Assembly (NCBI GenBank): GCA_004552595.1
Contig: SFNX01000089.1
Coordinates: forward strand, 1 to 6,703
DNA from: Lachnospiraceae bacterium
GTDB lineage: Bacteria; Bacillota; Clostridia; Lachnospirales; Lachnospiraceae
Direction: 5' to 3'
Length of the DNA stretch: 6,703 nt
Shown: one piece after another, positions 5,036 to 6,703 of the stretch
How positions within the stretch are numbered: the first letter of the stretch is position 1
Layout: every line of letters starts with the position of its first letter
The notes under the pieces: generated by a model
Seen by the model: the letters and a program-made list of their open reading frames with translations, nothing else
Database searches by the model: none
Told to the model about the DNA's origin: nothing
Program-made: the position numbers and the translations under genes

Positions 5036-5772
5036 CACGAACGCAGCTTTACAAGAATTTCGCAGACAATATCGAAATTGAGAGAGTGAGGATGAAGCTA
5101 ACGCAGAAAAAGATGGCCGATGCGCTTCAGATTTCACTTTCAAAGTACAAAATCTTAATTACAAATCCTTACGAGGCCAATATTGACATTTATCTGGCCC
5201 ATCAGATTCGGATGCTGATAGGAAAGTCAGTGAGGGAGCTTTGCGGCGATGAACTGCCGGAAATGGAGATGATCGATCACTTTCGGCAGTTGCCGAAGCA
5301 CCGCCAGGATTCAATCCGCTACATCATCGAAACCGAGTATCAGCTCAATAAAGACGCCAAGCAGGATGCCAACGAGGAAGAATTCACGACATGCTATGTG
5401 CCGACCGGCAACATGGAAGACGGCATGACGCTTGATTCGCGCGATTTTATCACAGTTAATATCGCTGAATATAAAAAGAAGAGCCGTGAACGTATCGACT
5501 GCGCCGTGAAGATAACATCAAATCACCTGCACCCTGTCTACAGCCGTGGAGATATTCTGCTCATTTCAAGACGTGCGCCAAGAGACGGCGATGTCGGCAT
5601 TTTCATATCAAAGGAAACGCGTCAGATGTATATCCGTGAATTCAAGCAGACAAACCCTTGCGAACTGCGCCCAATCACAAGCTACGGCGAAACAATCTAT
5701 GTCAACAGCGACGACAAGTCAGACATGGACAAGTGGGTTAAGTTCGGCACAGTCATCACAACTATGCGCTAA
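5032..5772 (+). CDS. XRE-type transcriptional regulator with LexA/S24-like C-terminal domain
   Basis: A 246-residue DNA-binding protein. Residues about 10-70 form an XRE/Cro-CI helix-turn-helix (FADNIEIERVRMKLTQKKMADALQ, then ISLSKYKILI). After a linker rich in charged residues, residues about 130-246 match the S24 peptidase fold: VKITSNHLHPVYSRGDILLISR aligns with the VKVxGDSMxPxxxxGDxxxV pattern, and QMYIREF with the VKR strand. The catalytic serine position holds His165 and the lysine position Arg202, so LexA-type self-cleavage is not expected; the domain probably dimerises or senses a ligand. An in-frame ATG at 5011 would add seven residues but has no Shine-Dalgarno, so 5032 is preferred, with moderate certainty. 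A palindromic operator and extended -10 promoter lie upstream. Targets may include itself, the divergent TspO gene and the downstream kinase. Confidence 0.85.
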   Translation: MTRTQLYKNFADNIEIERVRMKLTQKKMADALQISLSKYKILITNPYEANIDIYLAHQIRMLIGKSVRELCGDELPEMEMIDHFRQLPKHRQDSIRYIIETEYQLNKDAKQDANEEEFTTCYVPTGNMEDGMTLDSRDFITVNIAEYKKKSRERIDCAVKITSNHLHPVYSRGDILLISRRAPRDGDVGIFISKETRQMYIREFKQTNPCELRPITSYGETIYVNSDDKSDMDKWVKFGTVITTMR

Positions 5773-5786
5773 ATGAACTAATAATT

Positions 5787-5818
5787 TTGTTCGTGCACAA
5801 TATCATGTTATAATGATA
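5787..5818 (+). promoter_or_regulatory. Extended -10 promoter of the GHMP kinase with overlapping dyad
   Basis: TTGTTC (5787-5792) and TATAAT (5809-5814) are 16 bases apart, with TG at 5806-5807 making an extended -10. The perfect inverted repeat TATCAT / ATGATA (5801-5806 and 5813-5818, six-base spacer) straddles the -10 box and could be an operator. It does not resemble the AGCCA palindrome upstream of the regulator. Confidence 0.65.
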
Positions 5819-5851
5819 CGGAATAACTAAAATTATGCGGAGAAGCAAAAT

Positions 5852-6703
5852 ATGATTATTACCAGAGCACCTTTTCGGGTGAGCTTTTGCGGAGGCGGAA
5901 GCGACCTTCCGGGCTTTTATGAAAAGTACGGCGGCTGCGTATTAAGCACAACTATTCGAAAATATATGTACCTTACAATCCACAATTATTTCGAGAAGGA
6001 TAAGATTGTCCTTAAGTATTCGAAAACGGAAATAGTGGATAATTATGATCAGATAGAACACAGAATTTTCAAGCAGTGCCTTAAGGATTACGATATAAAG
6101 GGCGTTGAGTTATCAAGTATGGCGGATATTCCGGCAGGAACCGGACTTGGCTCATCAAGTACGTTTACGGTGGCTCTTTTACAGCTGTTAAACACTTATA
6201 AGGGGACATATCAGTCTAAATACAAGCTTGCAAAAGATGCGTGTGAGGTTGAAATTGATAAGTTAAAAGAGCCGATTGGGAAGCAGGACCAGTTCGCGGC
6301 GGCATTTGGCGGACTTAAGTTTTATGAGTTTATGCCAAACGGCTTTGTGAATGTCGAGCCGGTTGTTATGGCACCTGAAAGCTATAAAAAGCTTGAGAAT
6401 AACATCCTGATGTTCTACCTTGGCGGCACGCACTCCGCATCTGAGATTTTAAAAGAACAGTCGCAGAATGTTAAGGCTTTAGATAAGGCAGCAGTGCAAA
6501 ATAAGATGTGCGATTTAACTAGGGAGCTTAAAGCCGAGTTACAGAACAATAACGTGGACGCAATGGGCGAGCTTTTGCATAAGAACTGGATGCTTAAAAA
6601 AACGCTTGCTTCAGGAATTACAAATCCATTGATTGATGAGACTTATGACTTGGCAATGGCAGCAGGCGCAACAGGCGGTAAACTGCTTGGAGCGGGCGGT
6701 GCA
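5852..6703 (+). CDS. GHMP-family sugar kinase, heptose-7-phosphate kinase (HddA)-like, 3'-truncated
   Basis: The first 284 residues of a GHMP kinase, open at the window end; family members of this type run to about 330-350. Motif 1 is the start TRAPFRVSFCGGGSDLP (4-20). The ATP-binding glycine/serine loop PAGTGLGSSST is at 94-104. EPIGKQDQFAAAFGG contains the likely catalytic aspartate D146, and motif 3, GATGGKLLGAGGA, reaches the cut at 272-284. This spelling is that of D-glycero-D-manno-heptose 7-phosphate kinase (HddA), which makes the 1,7-bisphosphate for GDP-heptose in S-layer or capsule glycans. Related kinases acting on other sugars share these motifs, so the substrate is inferred. GGAGAAG lies six bases before the ATG. 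Its own promoter suggests it begins a new transcription unit, plausibly a surface-polysaccharide operon continuing off the window. Confidence 0.87.
   Translation, partial: MIITRAPFRVSFCGGGSDLPGFYEKYGGCVLSTTIRKYMYLTIHNYFEKDKIVLKYSKTEIVDNYDQIEHRIFKQCLKDYDIKGVELSSMADIPAGTGLGSSSTFTVALLQLLNTYKGTYQSKYKLAKDACEVEIDKLKEPIGKQDQFAAAFGGLKFYEFMPNGFVNVEPVVMAPESYKKLENNILMFYLGGTHSASEILKEQSQNVKALDKAAVQNKMCDLTRELKAELQNNNVDAMGELLHKNWMLKKTLASGITNPLIDETYDLAMAAGATGGKLLGAGGA

Noticed and set aside
5001..5798. GTGCAC shared by the regulator leader (5001-5006) and the kinase promoter spacer (5793-5798).
   Set aside because: The same hexamer also occurs twice inside the editing gene (near 1742 and 1796), so it is not specific to these promoters.

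Overview
The window looks like chromosome from a low-GC Firmicute, most likely a clostridial (Lachnospiraceae-like) bacterium. The pointers are strong GGAGG-type ribosome binding sites, AT-rich intergenic DNA, sigma-A-like promoters with extended -10 boxes, and family matches typical of Clostridia. The taxonomic guess rests on style and family resemblance, not on a marker gene.

Layout. Positions 1-347 (minus) are the N-terminal two thirds or so of an RsuA-type 16S rRNA pseudouridine synthase, cut by the window edge. Its promoter (444-472) fires through a leader made of four 20-bp tandem repeats. Upstream lie a perfect 11-bp hairpin (483-508) and a degenerate REP-associated / Y1-type transposase gene (603-1202, minus). 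A 258-bp AT-rich gap with a consensus DnaA box leads to a plus-strand YbaK/PrdX-type prolyl-tRNA editing protein (1461-1964). That gene has no Shine-Dalgarno sequence and may be leaderless. A very A-rich spacer of about 9% GC precedes a complete phosphoglucomutase (2158-3831). A bidirectional terminator (3850-3890) separates it from a convergent long-form TspO/MBR membrane protein (3899-4699, minus).

The 332-bp region between the TspO gene and the divergent regulator holds most of the regulatory signals. It contains a 20-bp helix in the TspO leader RNA, a perfect 20-bp palindromic operator next to an extended -10 promoter, and a four-codon micro-ORF overlapping the regulator start. The regulator (5032-5772, plus) has an XRE helix-turn-helix and a LexA/S24-like domain without the catalytic dyad. 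It is followed by a separate promoter and a GHMP-family sugar kinase resembling heptose-7-phosphate kinase HddA (5852 to the end, truncated).

How the parts may work together. Phosphoglucomutase and the GHMP kinase both feed sugar phosphate and nucleotide-sugar metabolism, so the right side may be the start of a surface-glycan locus; this is inference. The regulator probably controls itself and possibly the divergent TspO gene. I see no phage module, CRISPR array, tRNA or rRNA, and no clearly new multi-gene system. The most interesting items are local: the strand-specific TspO leader helix, the micro-ORF, the non-cleavable S24-like regulator, the 20-bp repeat leader and the catalytically altered transposase.
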